From: Filifactor alocis ATCC 35896
Lineage (GTDB): Bacteria > Bacillota > Clostridia > Peptostreptococcales > Filifactoraceae
Assembly (NCBI RefSeq): GCF_000163895.2
Contig: NC_016630.1
Coordinates: 1,736,001 to 1,800,000 of the forward strand
Direction: 5' to 3'
Length of the DNA stretch: 64,000 nucleotides
Positions within the stretch are counted from its first letter, which is position 1; each line of letters opens with the position of its first letter. Positions 42,988 to 52,665 of this stretch are shown here, one piece after another. Position numbers and translations under genes: made by a program. Under the pieces are notes generated by a model that was not told the origin of the DNA, made no database searches, and was given only the letters and a program-made list of their open reading frames with translations.

Positions 42988-44481
42988 TTAAGAAACGTGT
43001 CCTGTTTCTGCCAAGATTTTCTTTTCTTCGTCTGTCATCTTTGTAACTGTGATTCCCAAGTACGCAAATACTGCAGTCACAACAATTTGTACATAGTTAA
43101 ACACTAACCATGGTGCATATCCGCCTGCTCCCCAAATCGGAACTCCAAGTGTGGTACTCATGAATACCCCACATGTATGCCATGGAATAAATGCTCCGGA
43201 TACTGTTCCGGCAGATTCCAATGCATTTGATAAACATTTAGGGTGAAGACCGCGATCTTGATATGTTTGTGCATACATACGACCCGGTACAACGATTGAG
43301 ATATATTGTTCAGGCATAGTCATGTTACTGAAGATACATGTGATTTCTGTCAATACAACCAATCCTGCATCCGTTCTTACAAGTTTCAAGATTTGTTTTA
43401 CGATGATTTCCATTTGTCCTGTCATTTCTACAACCCCACCGAACATCATAGCGATGATTGTCATAGATACGGAGAACATCATACTCATAATTCCACCTTT
43501 TGAAAGCAAGCTCAAGAATGCATCCAATTCATCAGGTGTAAATAATGCCGCTACATCAGCAGGTAAGTTTTCTACTGTTGCTACATAACCGTTCATACCA
43601 CAATCGAAAATTGCTCCCAAATCACAGCTGCTTCCTTGGAAGATAGGTCCCATTACCGCTGCAATCAATACCCCAAGTGTAATTCCCGGAATAGCAGGCA
43701 TTTTCTTAGCAATTGTTGCAATAACGATTACAGGAGGTAGCATAAGAATCGGACTTACGTTAAATTGACTCTTAATTGCTGTTTGTAAGTTTGCAATCCC
43801 TTGTAATTGTGCATCTCCTCCACCGAATTTCAAACCGACTGTAACGAATACTACCATTGCGATAAGGTAACTTACAGCTGTCGCTTTCAACATATATTTT
43901 ACGTGAGTAAATACGTCTGTTCCCGCCATAGCAGGTGCTAAGTTTGTTGTATCGGATAAAGGTGACATTTTATCTCCAAAGTATGCTCCCGACAATGCAG
44001 CCCCTGCTGTGATTCCTGCAGGAATTCCAAGTCCTTGTGCAATCCCGATCAATGCAATCCCCATTGTTCCCGCTGTTCCCCAAGATGTACCTGTTGCCAA
44101 AGATGTAATAGAACAGATAATCATTGTAGCAGGTAAGAAGATTTTTGGTGATAGGATGTTCAAACCGTAATAAATCATAGAAGGAACAACCCCTGCCACC
44201 ATCCATACTCCGATTAGAATCCCGATAACCATTAGGATCAAAGCAGATTGCATCGCTTTTGTAATCCCGTCAATCATAGCTTGTTCCAATTCGCTGTAAG
44301 TATAACCGATTTTTAATGATATCAATGTTGCAACGATAACTCCGCAGAACATCGGTACGTGTGGGTCAACTCCATATTTGATAATTGCAATCGCCATAAT
44401 CACGGCCAACAGACCGAATGACAACAACGCCTCGCCGAGCGTCGCCTTTCTTACTTCTCTTTTTTCTTCAGACATTTTCAT
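42988..44481 (-). CDS. nhaC: NhaC-family Na+/H+ antiporter, copy 2
   Basis: The product has 497 residues, nearly identical to copy 1. The differences I see are near the start (KMSEE for KVSEE), GAYFGDK for GGYFGDK, TAVSY for TGVSY, DAQLQGIANL for DAELQGIINL (two changes), QGSSCD for QGGSCD and NMTMPE for NMAMPE. It is tandem with copy 1 and in the same orientation; the unit length is 1915 bases, including the terminator. Both have AAAGGAG ribosome sites and matching promoters, so both should be expressed. Dosage or slightly different kinetics are possible reasons for keeping both. Confidence 0.95.
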   Translation of the reverse strand: MKMSEEKREVRKATLGEALLSFGLLAVIMAIAIIKYGVDPHVPMFCGVIVATLISLKIGYTYSELEQAMIDGITKAMQSALILMVIGILIGVWMVAGVVPSMIYYGLNILSPKIFLPATMIICSITSLATGTSWGTAGTMGIALIGIAQGLGIPAGITAGAALSGAYFGDKMSPLSDTTNLAPAMAGTDVFTHVKYMLKATAVSYLIAMVVFVTVGLKFGGGDAQLQGIANLQTAIKSQFNVSPILMLPPVIVIATIAKKMPAIPGITLGVLIAAVMGPIFQGSSCDLGAIFDCGMNGYVATVENLPADVAALFTPDELDAFLSLLSKGGIMSMMFSVSMTIIAMMFGGVVEMTGQMEIIVKQILKLVRTDAGLVVLTEITCIFSNMTMPEQYISIVVPGRMYAQTYQDRGLHPKCLSNALESAGTVSGAFIPWHTCGVFMSTTLGVPIWGAGGYAPWLVFNYVQIVVTAVFAYLGITVTKMTDEEKKILAETGHVS

Positions 44482-44619
44482 GTCCTCCTTTCAACAAAAA
44501 ATAAGATAACTATTAAAATATAATTCCTTTTTTTCGATTCTTCATACTATGTAACAAGCAAACGGAACCGAGTCTTTCTATCCTCCTTCCTGTCTCTCAA
44601 TTTGAATAACTACATATAA

Positions 44620-44682
44620 ATTATAACTCTATTTTTAAAATTTACAATACTTTTACAAAAAATTTTTAGAAAACTCTAAAAT
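44620..44682 (-). promoter_or_regulatory. Promoter and upstream palindrome of nhaC copy 2
   Basis: TTGTAA (44642-44647) and TATAAT (44620-44625) on the minus strand, spacer 16; palindrome TTTTAGA-N4-TCTAAAA at 44664-44681, as at copy 1. Confidence 0.7.
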
Positions 44683-44773
44683 ATTTTAAAAATATGTGTT
44701 TCTATATTGAGAAAATATATTTTTTTATGATACAGAATTTTCTGTATCTTTATTTTTTGTATTTCATCTATCA

Positions 44774-44802
44774 TTGACTCTCATACTTCCAAGCGATATA
44801 CT
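44774..44802 (+). promoter_or_regulatory. SigA-type promoter of the phosphohexomutase gene
   Basis: TTGACT at 44774-44779 and TATACT at 44797-44802 are 17 bases apart. The start codon lies 75 bases downstream. Confidence 0.65.
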
Positions 44803-44876
44803 GGTAGTAGCTATTTATAATGATACAAGTTGAAATTTCAATAAAGCACCCTGTGTGTCAGGCAAGGAGAATCACT

Positions 44877-46364
44877 ATGACAACACTACTACATTTACAA
44901 AACGGAACTGATATTCGAGGAATCGCATTAGAAAATGAGAATGGACTCCCTGTCACTCTATCACAAGCTTCTACACAAGCTATCGCTATCGGTTTTATCA
45001 ATTGGCTTACTAAAACTCAAACTTCATTCCACTCCCCTATGACACTATCAATCGGAACAGACTCGAGATTGAGCGGCTCACAACTGAAAGAATGGTTAAC
45101 GGAAGTATTTGTATCTTACGGAATCCATGTCATTGACGTAGGTCTTGCGACAACTCCCGCTATGTTTATGAGCACTGTTTTTCCTTCCTATCAGTCAGAT
45201 GCCGCCATTATGATTACAGCAAGTCACCTTCCTTATTTTTACAACGGATTCAAATTTTTCACGAAAGACGGCGGATTGGAAAAACATGATATTACCTATA
45301 TCCTGAATCATTCGGATACCACTTCTTTCCCGAAAGGAAAAAGCTCAATTTCTAAAAGAAATTTGATTGCAGATTATTCTGCTCACTTAATACAAAAAAT
45401 AAAGGAAGAAACGAATTGCGCTCTTCCTTTAAAAGGAGTTCATATTATTGTCGATGCCGGAAACGGTGCAGGCGGATTTTTTGTGGAACAAATCTTAACT
45501 CCTCTCGGCGCCGATACAACAGGAAGTCAATTTCTGGAGCCGAACGGACTGTTTCCAAACCATATTCCGAATCCTGAAAATAAGGAGGCTATGCATTCCG
45601 TTTCATACGCAGTAACAAAACATCATGCTGATTTGGGAATTATTTTCGATACGGATGTTGACAGGGCGGCTATCGTTTTATCTGACGGCAAAGAGGTCAA
45701 TCGTAATCGCTTCATCGCATTGTTATCCGCCATCACCTTAGAGGAACATCCTCAATCCGTTATTGTTACCGATTCGGTTACTTCCTCCGGTTTGGCGGAA
45801 TTTATCCAAGCGCACGGCGGTATCCACCATCGGTTCAAGAGGGGGTATCGCAATGTTATCAATGAAGGAATTCGAATCAACCGAGAAACTGACAAACCAT
45901 GTTATCTTGCCATAGAAACCTCGGGCCACGGAGCAATGGCAGAAAACTCTTTCTTAGATGACGGCGCTTACCTTGTTGCCAAAATTTTGATTTCCTTATC
46001 CAAGTGGAAACAGAGCGGACTCACAATAGAACAAATTCTTTCGTCCCTGAAAGAACCCGCGGAAGAAAAAGAATATCGCATTCCTATTTTGCATAAAAAT
46101 TTTAAGGACTATGCAACTGCTATTCTGTCTGATTTACAGGAGTATATTTTGAATCACAAGAATTACTCTGTTGCACCAAAAAATTATGAAGGTCTCAAAA
46201 TACTGACACCTACAGGATGGTTTTTGATTAGAATTTCCTTGCACGAACCTCTTTTGGTATTAAATATGGAAAGCAATACGGAAGGTGGAATACAAAAAGA
46301 TTTGGAAATATTGTATGAATTTTTTGCAAACTATAAATATTTGAATCAAAATGTGTTAAAATAA
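44877..46364 (+). CDS. Phosphomannomutase/phosphoglucomutase family protein
   Basis: The product has 495 residues from the ATG at 44877 with AAGGAGA 7 bases upstream. The four-domain alpha-D-phosphohexomutase plan shows: NGTDIRG at the start, catalytic Ser in IMITASHLPYFYNGFKFF, metal loop IIFDTDVDRAAIV, and sugar-binding AIETSGHGAM. It isomerises hexose 1- and 6-phosphates for cell-wall or exopolysaccharide precursors. The usual TASHNP motif is TASHLP here, a small deviation. A small anchored protein gene follows 56 bases later. Confidence 0.9.
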   Translation: MTTLLHLQNGTDIRGIALENENGLPVTLSQASTQAIAIGFINWLTKTQTSFHSPMTLSIGTDSRLSGSQLKEWLTEVFVSYGIHVIDVGLATTPAMFMSTVFPSYQSDAAIMITASHLPYFYNGFKFFTKDGGLEKHDITYILNHSDTTSFPKGKSSISKRNLIADYSAHLIQKIKEETNCALPLKGVHIIVDAGNGAGGFFVEQILTPLGADTTGSQFLEPNGLFPNHIPNPENKEAMHSVSYAVTKHHADLGIIFDTDVDRAAIVLSDGKEVNRNRFIALLSAITLEEHPQSVIVTDSVTSSGLAEFIQAHGGIHHRFKRGYRNVINEGIRINRETDKPCYLAIETSGHGAMAENSFLDDGAYLVAKILISLSKWKQSGLTIEQILSSLKEPAEEKEYRIPILHKNFKDYATAILSDLQEYILNHKNYSVAPKNYEGLKILTPTGWFLIRISLHEPLLVLNMESNTEGGIQKDLEILYEFFANYKYLNQNVLK

Positions 46365-46420
46365 AGATATTCATACTTTTATCATACACATTATTGATTC
46401 AACAGAAAGGGTGACCATTG

Positions 46421-46996
46421 ATGCAAAAAAAGAAATTACTCATTTATCCTGTGCTTTTATTGGTGATTCTATGCGGAATTTTTATCTACAGCAAAAAAAC
46501 TCCAACTGTACCGACACAACCTACAGAACCTCCGAAAGAGGACTCTTCCGATAATGTCAATATTACAGATCCCGACTCGGATTCACAAAAACCGACTACC
46601 GATACAACGGATTCCGGTTCCGTAGAAGACGGAAAACACTTCATCATTTTAGAAAAAATAAATGCTGATTCCGGAAGAATCACTTTTGACAGAGCAGATA
46701 TCTTCTTTAGCGGACAGGATGATGAAGAAATCAAAAAATTAGGAGAAAATCCCGATGAACTTCCAAACGGATATCTAATTGACAACAAGGATGAAACACA
46801 GTTCACCCTGACATTAGATAAAAACGTCAACATCAATTTGCTTGATAACGAAAGCGATAATCCCGCTACTACATTTAAGACTGTTTCTTTGGAAGAATTT
46901 TTGAAAATGGTTGGAACAGAGCAGGTACATTCCTACTTCTATATCACCGTCCAAAACAATATCATAACAGATATGTATGAACAATATGTTCCTTAA
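46421..46996 (+). CDS. Hypothetical membrane-anchored protein
   Basis: The product has 191 residues. The N-terminal MQKKKLLIYPVLLLVILCG forms a single membrane anchor without a clear lipobox. A Pro/Thr/Ser/Asp-rich linker follows (PTQPTEPPKEDSSDN to about residue 65), then a globular domain with IILEKINADSGRITFDRADI and FTLTLDKNVNINL. The product would be extracellular. No known family is recognised. GGGTGA precedes the start at moderate distance. It may be co-transcribed with the phosphohexomutase gene. Confidence 0.7.
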   Translation: MQKKKLLIYPVLLLVILCGIFIYSKKTPTVPTQPTEPPKEDSSDNVNITDPDSDSQKPTTDTTDSGSVEDGKHFIILEKINADSGRITFDRADIFFSGQDDEEIKKLGENPDELPNGYLIDNKDETQFTLTLDKNVNINLLDNESDNPATTFKTVSLEEFLKMVGTEQVHSYFYITVQNNIITDMYEQYVP

Positions 46997-47003
46997 ACTA
47001 AAA

Positions 47004-47047
47004 AAAGGTACTGTGCCGGAATCAATCATTCTCGGCAGAGTGCCTTT
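47004..47047 (+). terminator. Terminator-like hairpin after the anchored-protein gene
   Basis: AAAGGTACTGTGCCG pairs with CGGCAGAGTGCCTTT with a GU pair and one mismatch, 8 bases after the stop. A second hairpin, ATAGCCTC/GAGGCTAT, follows at 47056-47089. Confidence 0.6.
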
Positions 47048-47200
47048 ATTGACAGATAGCCTCTTCACCGAACACGGCAAGGAGGCTATTATTGTTTGAG
47101 TTACTGTTTTTACCGTACTTTATATTATACTACTCTTATCCTAAAATCCCATTAAACGATTAAACCATCCAATCTCTACAAAGTATAATTTTGATTGTTT

Positions 47201-48004
47201 CTATTTATTGTTTTCAGACTTACCCAAAAACCGTATCGCAGATTTTTGGGCTTTTTCTATTTTTTCAGATACTTCGTTTTCCACATCGGATGAAGAAATC
47301 CACCTTTTGCCGAATATTGTTTGTGCCGCTTCTATGATGATTCCACAAGGATACCACTCTTTTTCTTCCGAAATTGCTTGAAGAAAGACCATCTTTGTTC
47401 GTTCACGAATCTCTTCTGCATTACCTCGATGAAATGACAGTTGCATCAAGCTCGTTGCAGACCATGCACGACAAAGACCATCATCATCAGCGAGCATTTT
47501 CCGTGCCAAAAAATCAATCTCTTCTGAAGTTCCCACACATCCTAAAGCTATGATAACCTTTTGACGAAAAACTACATCATCGGTATCTGCAAGCGAAATC
47601 AAAATAGGAATCAGCCGATTGCAAAAAGATGCATAAAAGTCTCTGTGTTTCATGTTAGAAAGAAGTTGTGCTGTCAAAAAAGCGGTATCTATTCTGAATT
47701 GTTCTCCTTCCACATCGTCCAGACGCTCAAATAAAAATTCTATCCCTTCTCTTCCATGTTGATCAAAACTGTTTTGCAAATATAACTTACTCTCTTCTTC
47801 CCAATCTTTGCAAATAAGTTCATAATGATATGCTATCTCTTGACTTCCACCTAAATCAGCAATAAATTTGATTTTTTGACCGGAAGGAAAATTTTCTTTT
47901 TCCAAATCAAGGTATGCCTTTTGTAACTCTTCTTTCGTTAAGTTCGCACGATGAATTTTTTCCGCTTCAAGTTCCTGTAATAAGTTATCCGTAGACTTTG
48001 TCAT
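47201..48004 (-). CDS. HEAT-repeat-like protein
   Basis: The product has 267 residues, helical throughout. The middle carries HEAT-type repeats: LIPILISLADTDDVVFRQKV, IIALGCVGTSEEIDFLARKM and DGLCRAWSATSLMQL. The N-terminal third contains QELEAEKIHRANLTKEELQK and a coiled-coil tendency. AAGGAGAG precedes the start. Similar solitary HEAT proteins occur among immunity genes of polymorphic toxin systems. It forms a pair with the gene at 48048 upstream (43-base gap). No enzymatic motif is seen. Confidence 0.7.
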   Translation of the reverse strand: MTKSTDNLLQELEAEKIHRANLTKEELQKAYLDLEKENFPSGQKIKFIADLGGSQEIAYHYELICKDWEEESKLYLQNSFDQHGREGIEFLFERLDDVEGEQFRIDTAFLTAQLLSNMKHRDFYASFCNRLIPILISLADTDDVVFRQKVIIALGCVGTSEEIDFLARKMLADDDGLCRAWSATSLMQLSFHRGNAEEIRERTKMVFLQAISEEKEWYPCGIIIEAAQTIFGKRWISSSDVENEVSEKIEKAQKSAIRFLGKSENNK

Positions 48005-48047
48005 TGTTTTTCTCTCCTTGTAATTTGACCCTTCTTAAATTACACTA

Positions 48048-48659
48048 TCATTTTCCATTCTTTTCCTCAAACCGCGAACAAAGACTCCTCGCTCTTTCAT
48101 CAAATTCTGTCCCTTGTAATGTTTCAAACTCTTTGCGATATATTTTCAGCACTTCAAAAGAATAGTAGTAGAAACTGTAGAACAAATCGTCCGGAAAAAC
48201 ATTCTCTTCTTCATAACGGAGTTCATCCTCTTCTTCATCATAAACTTCCGACCATAAATATTCTTCTTTCAACATATCTTCAAAAAAAGGCAACGGATCC
48301 GCATGCTCCAATTCATCTCCGTCACGAAAACTCTCTGCTATTATATCAAAACCTTCCAGCAAATCCTCTACAATATATCTTGCACTCTTATTGGTACTAC
48401 TTTTAGCAAGAGCTTTCTTAAAAAGTCTCCCAAGAAAAATCAGTGTAAACGGAGCTGCGTACCACAAGGTACTCTGATGCTCAATATTGATGGATACTTC
48501 GTACAACGCCGCCTCTACTTCCTCAATATTTTTCATCTGCTCAAGTACTTCAAAGTACTGAGGAAACAATGTTGCTCGTCCATAAGTTGTGGGAATCCTA
48601 TGCCAAGGTATCTCCTCCATCTTTACCGTATTGATATAGTTTTGATTTCTTTCTGTCAT
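48048..48659 (-). CDS. Hypothetical acidic protein
   Basis: The product has 203 residues with GGAGGG upstream. It starts MTERNQNYINTVKMEEIPWH, then RIPTTYGRATLFPQYFEVLE, and includes STLWYAAPFTLIFLGRLF, a weakly hydrophobic stretch. A very acidic region (EVYDEEEDELRYEEEN) and FYSFYYYSFEVLKIYRKEFE follow. The WYAAPFTLIFLGRLF segment recalls HEAT-like immunity proteins in which this pattern starts a repeat. It is paired with the HEAT gene downstream. The exact family is not recognised. Confidence 0.65.
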   Translation of the reverse strand: MTERNQNYINTVKMEEIPWHRIPTTYGRATLFPQYFEVLEQMKNIEEVEAALYEVSINIEHQSTLWYAAPFTLIFLGRLFKKALAKSSTNKSARYIVEDLLEGFDIIAESFRDGDELEHADPLPFFEDMLKEEYLWSEVYDEEEDELRYEEENVFPDDLFYSFYYYSFEVLKIYRKEFETLQGTEFDERARSLCSRFEEKNGK

Positions 48660-49198
48660 TCTTATCCCTCCGTTTTTATTATACTATCTCTTGTACTGAT
48701 CTACTATCATCACTTTAAATACTGTTCACGATTTAAGTCTCCAATATTCCGTTCCGCTCACTTCAATTAGGACAAATTTAAAAAGAATACGTTCTTTCAA
48801 ATTCGAGTTTATGATAATTGATACTAAAACTCTATCGAATGATTTCATAGAAAATGAAGTGTTGCTTGAGACTGTTATGTACAGCCTCTGTGAAATTGTA
48901 AATAAATTGATTCATGAAACAATCAAAAGAATAACTTATATAGATTCGATTCGTTCAATCATTTCATACTGTTTCATATACAATCTACTTTTTGCTTATG
49001 CCTGTGTAGTCTATTCTCTTTTTCATACGCATATACTATATATCCATTTTAAAACGGTTTGGTATGATTCTCAGAACTATACCTACTAATATGTCAGATA
49101 CATCCCATTTCCCTATTTACGCAAACAAATTCTATTTCTTGTGGATACAATGCCTTATGATAAGATTATATCTCATAAAAGCCTTATTTTCGATAGAT
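48660..49198. other. Gene-poor stretch with a degenerate dispersed repeat
   Basis: About 540 bases. Positions 48885-48970 resemble 59318-59397 (shared CTCTGTGAA, TGTAAATAAA, ATCAAAAG and TTCAATCATTTC, in order, same strand). A frame at 48811-49089 covers the first copy but has no ribosome site and is not matched by an open frame at the second copy. Confidence 0.4.
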
Positions 49199-49800
49199 GA
49201 TTTGATTTTATAAAAAAAGAGATACAATTCCAAAAGCTTCGAATACTCAAGCTCTCTTCTCTGCATCCCTTTTCTTTTTCAAGCAAGCTTTATCAATAGA
49301 TCTCGCCTCTATTTTGTTCTTAACACAGCTTTCCGTTCTTTATCTTTTACCAACATCGGAATAATCAGCTGTTTGCTTCAGTCTGTTGATTTTACCGGCA
49401 CTTTTCTTGCTTTTAGAAACTTATCTTTTTAGTTTACATTTTTTCTGCGTCTATAACCGACTACAGTCAACAAACTTCCTAATGCAAATAGTGCCAATGC
49501 ATACACAGCAGGATTTGCTCCGTCTCCTGTTTTTGGCAAGTGACGACCTGATTGTGCAATCTTCTTCAATAGTGTCGTCTTTTTCTCCTTACTTGAATGA
49601 TTCAACTTGGTTGCTTTGTCAGTCTGTGTTGAATTCTCCAGTTGTGTCGGATTATCCGGCGGTGTTGTTCCGCTCGGTGGTGTCGGTCCATTCGATGGTG
49701 TTGTTCCGCTCGGTGGTGTCGGTCCATTCGATGGTGTTGTTCCGCCCGGTGGTGTCGGTCCATTTGGCTTATTCGGTTTATCAGGTTTATCGGGTTTTTC
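49199..49800 (-). repeat. 3' block shared with the second adhesin gene (copy A)
   Basis: This block is almost identical to 52666-53270. It includes about 230 bases after the stop codon, the codons for the LPXTG sorting signal and about 90 residues before it, and the proline-rich repeats. Differences are a few substitutions and a changed number of proline-repeat units. Confidence 0.85.
49211..49256 (-). terminator. Terminator-like hairpin after adhesin A
   Basis: On the minus strand an AAGAGAGCTT arm folds back through GAAGCTT to TCTCTT and is followed by seven Ts. The same hairpin stands at 52678-52723. The two stems are imperfect, so the assignment is moderate. Confidence 0.5.
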
Positions 49801-51753
49801 CGGAGTTGTTGTCTCCTTATTTGTAACCTCAAATCCATCCGCCATATCTCCGCTATAAATTACCTTATACCACTTTCCGAAGAACTCTATTTTTCCTCCG
49901 TTTTCGCCAACTTCTTTGATAGTATATTTATAATTTTCACCACCTAAAGTCGCTGATACAGGCAGGTCGGTAAAGATTGCAGTCCATTTATTTTGTCCGC
50001 TTAGTTGTTTTGTTTTTCCTGTTGCTACTCCGTCTTTATACAATTCTACGGTTACACTGTTAACTGGAGGAACCACAGCTACCTGAGTATCGTTTCTCCA
50101 TACCTTAGTAACTGCAATATCTCTTATAGGCGGTTGTAAAGGTGTCCATGAATCAAGTTTTTTATTGATTACCGTAAATCCCCCTTGCATATAACCATCA
50201 TAAATTACTTTATACCAATTATTCTCAAGTTGAACATAACCTTTGTTCTCTCCCACTTCTTTTACTTTATAGTCATAAGGATTTCCCTCATTGTTCTTTT
50301 CATCCAGATTTGTCCACGTGTAAGTTGTTGTTCCGTTGATTAACTCAACAGGAGCACCTTCCTCCTGTCCGTTCTTTAGAAGTTGTAATTTAATATTAGG
50401 ATGATTTCCTACTACTCCTTCCCACTGTTTTGTTACTGTTACTTCTACTTTGTTTTGAGTATTCGGTTTATTCTCTATCTCTTTGAATGCAACTTGATTA
50501 GCGGTAAATTCATTCACTTTCACTTCAATCGGTGCTGTTAACGGTTGATATCCGTTAGGTGCTTTAATCTCAACAAGTTGATAGTCATCCTTAAGCAGAT
50601 TTCCAATCTCACCACTTCCATCTGCTCCTGTTGTAATTGTTCCTACAGTTTCATTATTGCTAACACGAATAACTTTGAACGTTGCCCCGGAAAGAGGGGC
50701 TCCGCTACCCTCTGCTTTTTTCTTGATTTGGATTTTATACACATATCCTTCACCGGTACCACCGGCATACATAATTTTATAAGATGTAGCGTGTTTATGG
50801 GTTTGTCCATTATCCTCAAGTTCTGCTTCATTGTTAAACACTTCACCAACTACCGGGTCATAATTTATCTTAACTTTATATCTAAACTGTAACCCTTTCC
50901 CTGCCGGTCTACTACCTATAGCAACCGTAAAACGATTACCTTGAACACTAACTTTATTTGCAAATTCCGCTGTTATATCTCTTGGTTCAGTGAATATGAT
51001 ATCTGTTCCGGTTGGATTGCTGACCCATACCCCTTCAAACACCTGAAAAGAACCATCTACATATTCAACACCAGGACTTAACAGTGTATCAACAAGTGTA
51101 GCACCTACCATCGCTTTATTGGCTTGGTTGACATTTATCTTATAGTGTCCAATAGTTTTATTAGTCGAATCCATCCAACCGGCTTTAATTAATGGTACAG
51201 GTGTAACTTGCGGCGGGTTAAAAGTGACAGTACCTGCATCAACAACTGCATTATCTCCCTGAACAGTAAGTGTTACCGGAATAACACCGGTATTAAGTTG
51301 AGTATTGCTGTTAATCTGAGTATTAAAATAAAATGAGCCTTGAACGTTTGAATGTGTTTCTACATAATCAGTATAGGTAAGAACAATTTTTACAGGATTC
51401 CCATCAATTATTTGACCGTTTGCAACAAGATCAGATCCAGCCTTAACCTCAAATGTAAAAGGTTGTGCCGCCGCAAATCCTACCGGCAATATCATCGTAG
51501 TCGTATCTCCGGTGTGTACTGCATTATTGGGCAGCTCATAATTTGCATGTATCCTGAACGGTCTCCATGCACCTACCGGACCGCTAATAGGGTTATCATT
51601 AATATCGGTAACTCTCGCCCCTGTTATTACATTAGATGGCAGTTCTGCTGCATATACCATATTACTGAACTGTGTCGGTACAAGCACTGCCCACAGCATT
51701 AAAAAAACTAAGAAGACACCGATCCCTTTCTGTGCTATTATCATCTTTTTCAT
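49429..51753 (-). CDS. LPXTG-anchored Cna-B adhesin A
   Basis: The product has 774 residues. The signal peptide (1-36) ends near VYAAE. An N-terminal ligand-binding region (about 40-330) has the SdrG/collagen-binding-like TYTDYVETHSNVQGSFYF. A SpaA-type domain follows (about 336-425: YKIQIKKKAEGSGAPLSGAT, LVEIKAPNGY), then two Cna-B domains (about 435-530 and 545-645), each with a VTKxW start and KEVGE, the usual lysine and acid of internal isopeptide bonds. A proline-rich wall-spanning stretch (KPDKPNKP, GPTPPSGTTPSN repeats) leads to LPKTG at 739-743, a hydrophobic helix and RRRKNVN. Sortase would link it to peptidoglycan. No sortase gene is visible here. Confidence 0.93.
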   Translation of the reverse strand: MKKMIIAQKGIGVFLVFLMLWAVLVPTQFSNMVYAAELPSNVITGARVTDINDNPISGPVGAWRPFRIHANYELPNNAVHTGDTTTMILPVGFAAAQPFTFEVKAGSDLVANGQIIDGNPVKIVLTYTDYVETHSNVQGSFYFNTQINSNTQLNTGVIPVTLTVQGDNAVVDAGTVTFNPPQVTPVPLIKAGWMDSTNKTIGHYKINVNQANKAMVGATLVDTLLSPGVEYVDGSFQVFEGVWVSNPTGTDIIFTEPRDITAEFANKVSVQGNRFTVAIGSRPAGKGLQFRYKVKINYDPVVGEVFNNEAELEDNGQTHKHATSYKIMYAGGTGEGYVYKIQIKKKAEGSGAPLSGATFKVIRVSNNETVGTITTGADGSGEIGNLLKDDYQLVEIKAPNGYQPLTAPIEVKVNEFTANQVAFKEIENKPNTQNKVEVTVTKQWEGVVGNHPNIKLQLLKNGQEEGAPVELINGTTTYTWTNLDEKNNEGNPYDYKVKEVGENKGYVQLENNWYKVIYDGYMQGGFTVINKKLDSWTPLQPPIRDIAVTKVWRNDTQVAVVPPVNSVTVELYKDGVATGKTKQLSGQNKWTAIFTDLPVSATLGGENYKYTIKEVGENGGKIEFFGKWYKVIYSGDMADGFEVTNKETTTPEKPDKPDKPNKPNGPTPPGGTTPSNGPTPPSGTTPSNGPTPPSGTTPPDNPTQLENSTQTDKATKLNHSSKEKKTTLLKKIAQSGRHLPKTGDGANPAVYALALFALGSLLTVVGYRRRKNVN

Positions 51754-52665
51754 TTACTTTCTCTCCTTTCCTTGTTACTATTTTGACTTTGGTAAATACA
51801 CATTGCATTTTCATCTACACAAAAAACACAAACAACGCAATGCTGAATATCTGCCAAAAGTCTTTCAATCCACAATAAACCAAACAATAAATCAAGTCCA
51901 TCCGTTTGTCACGAAACCTCAAACATTCAATCTTTGTATGATACATTTACCATACTAAATTTTTCGGATATCCGACTTGCTTCCACTCAAACTTCACCTC
52001 TCAATTCATTCTCATGCGATTGTACCATTATACCCTAATATTTAAAGTTCAATCTTTGCACGCTACACTCACTCTCTCTAAATTTTTCAGGCATTCGTCT
52101 TATCTCCATTCGAACTACGCCTCGGCGTTTCTCATTTATCAATATTATTATAACACAAAATAGCACACAAAATTTTTTAAATTTATAATCTGTTCGTCAA
52201 CTTTTATTTTAATTATGATTTTTAATCTTTGTTGAGGGTTGTTTTTATCCATTTTTAACTTTTATGAATCCCTCATTCTTTCATCAAATATGATAAATTG
52301 CGAACAAACGCGGTTTCTAAAAACACAAATTTTATAAATTTCAAAACTGTTTTATAACAAAACAGTTTGAATCAAATTGTAGATGAAGCATTTCTTCCCG
52401 GATGTAGGGGAGTAACCACAAATACATTTGTAAACAATAACATAAGTAATTGAGATAAAGATATCAAGCAATTTATACTAAAATCTAATAGAACTTTCAT
52501 AAATCGTTATTTTGAAAGAAATGCTCTTTTTGACATTGTGATATTTGAAGCAACTGAAATAAAGTGTTGGACTTATTGAATCATGAACAGTATCTTACAT
52601 TATGAAATATGGCAAGTGAAATAGACAATAGTATTAGTTACATTGTTATTTCGCTTTCATACTCC
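51754..52665. other. Long leader region of adhesin A, no gene
   Basis: About 910 bases. Positions about 52165-52262 resemble about 55868-55960 upstream of adhesin B (shared TTTTTTAA, CTGTTCGTC-like, ATTTTGATTA-like words in order). A motif (TTCAATCTTTG, TTTTTC, CTCC) occurs twice within 51925-52130. No confident promoter could be placed. Confidence 0.4.

Noticed and set aside
48811..49089. 92-codon frame before adhesin A
   Set aside because: No ribosome site; it covers a degenerate repeat whose other copy is not open. Kept only as part of the intergenic description.
49602..49947. Arginine/tryptophan-rich or glycine-rich frames over the adhesin proline repeats
   Set aside because: Shadow frames of the GPTPPSGTTPSN repeats; their regularity comes from the repeated DNA.
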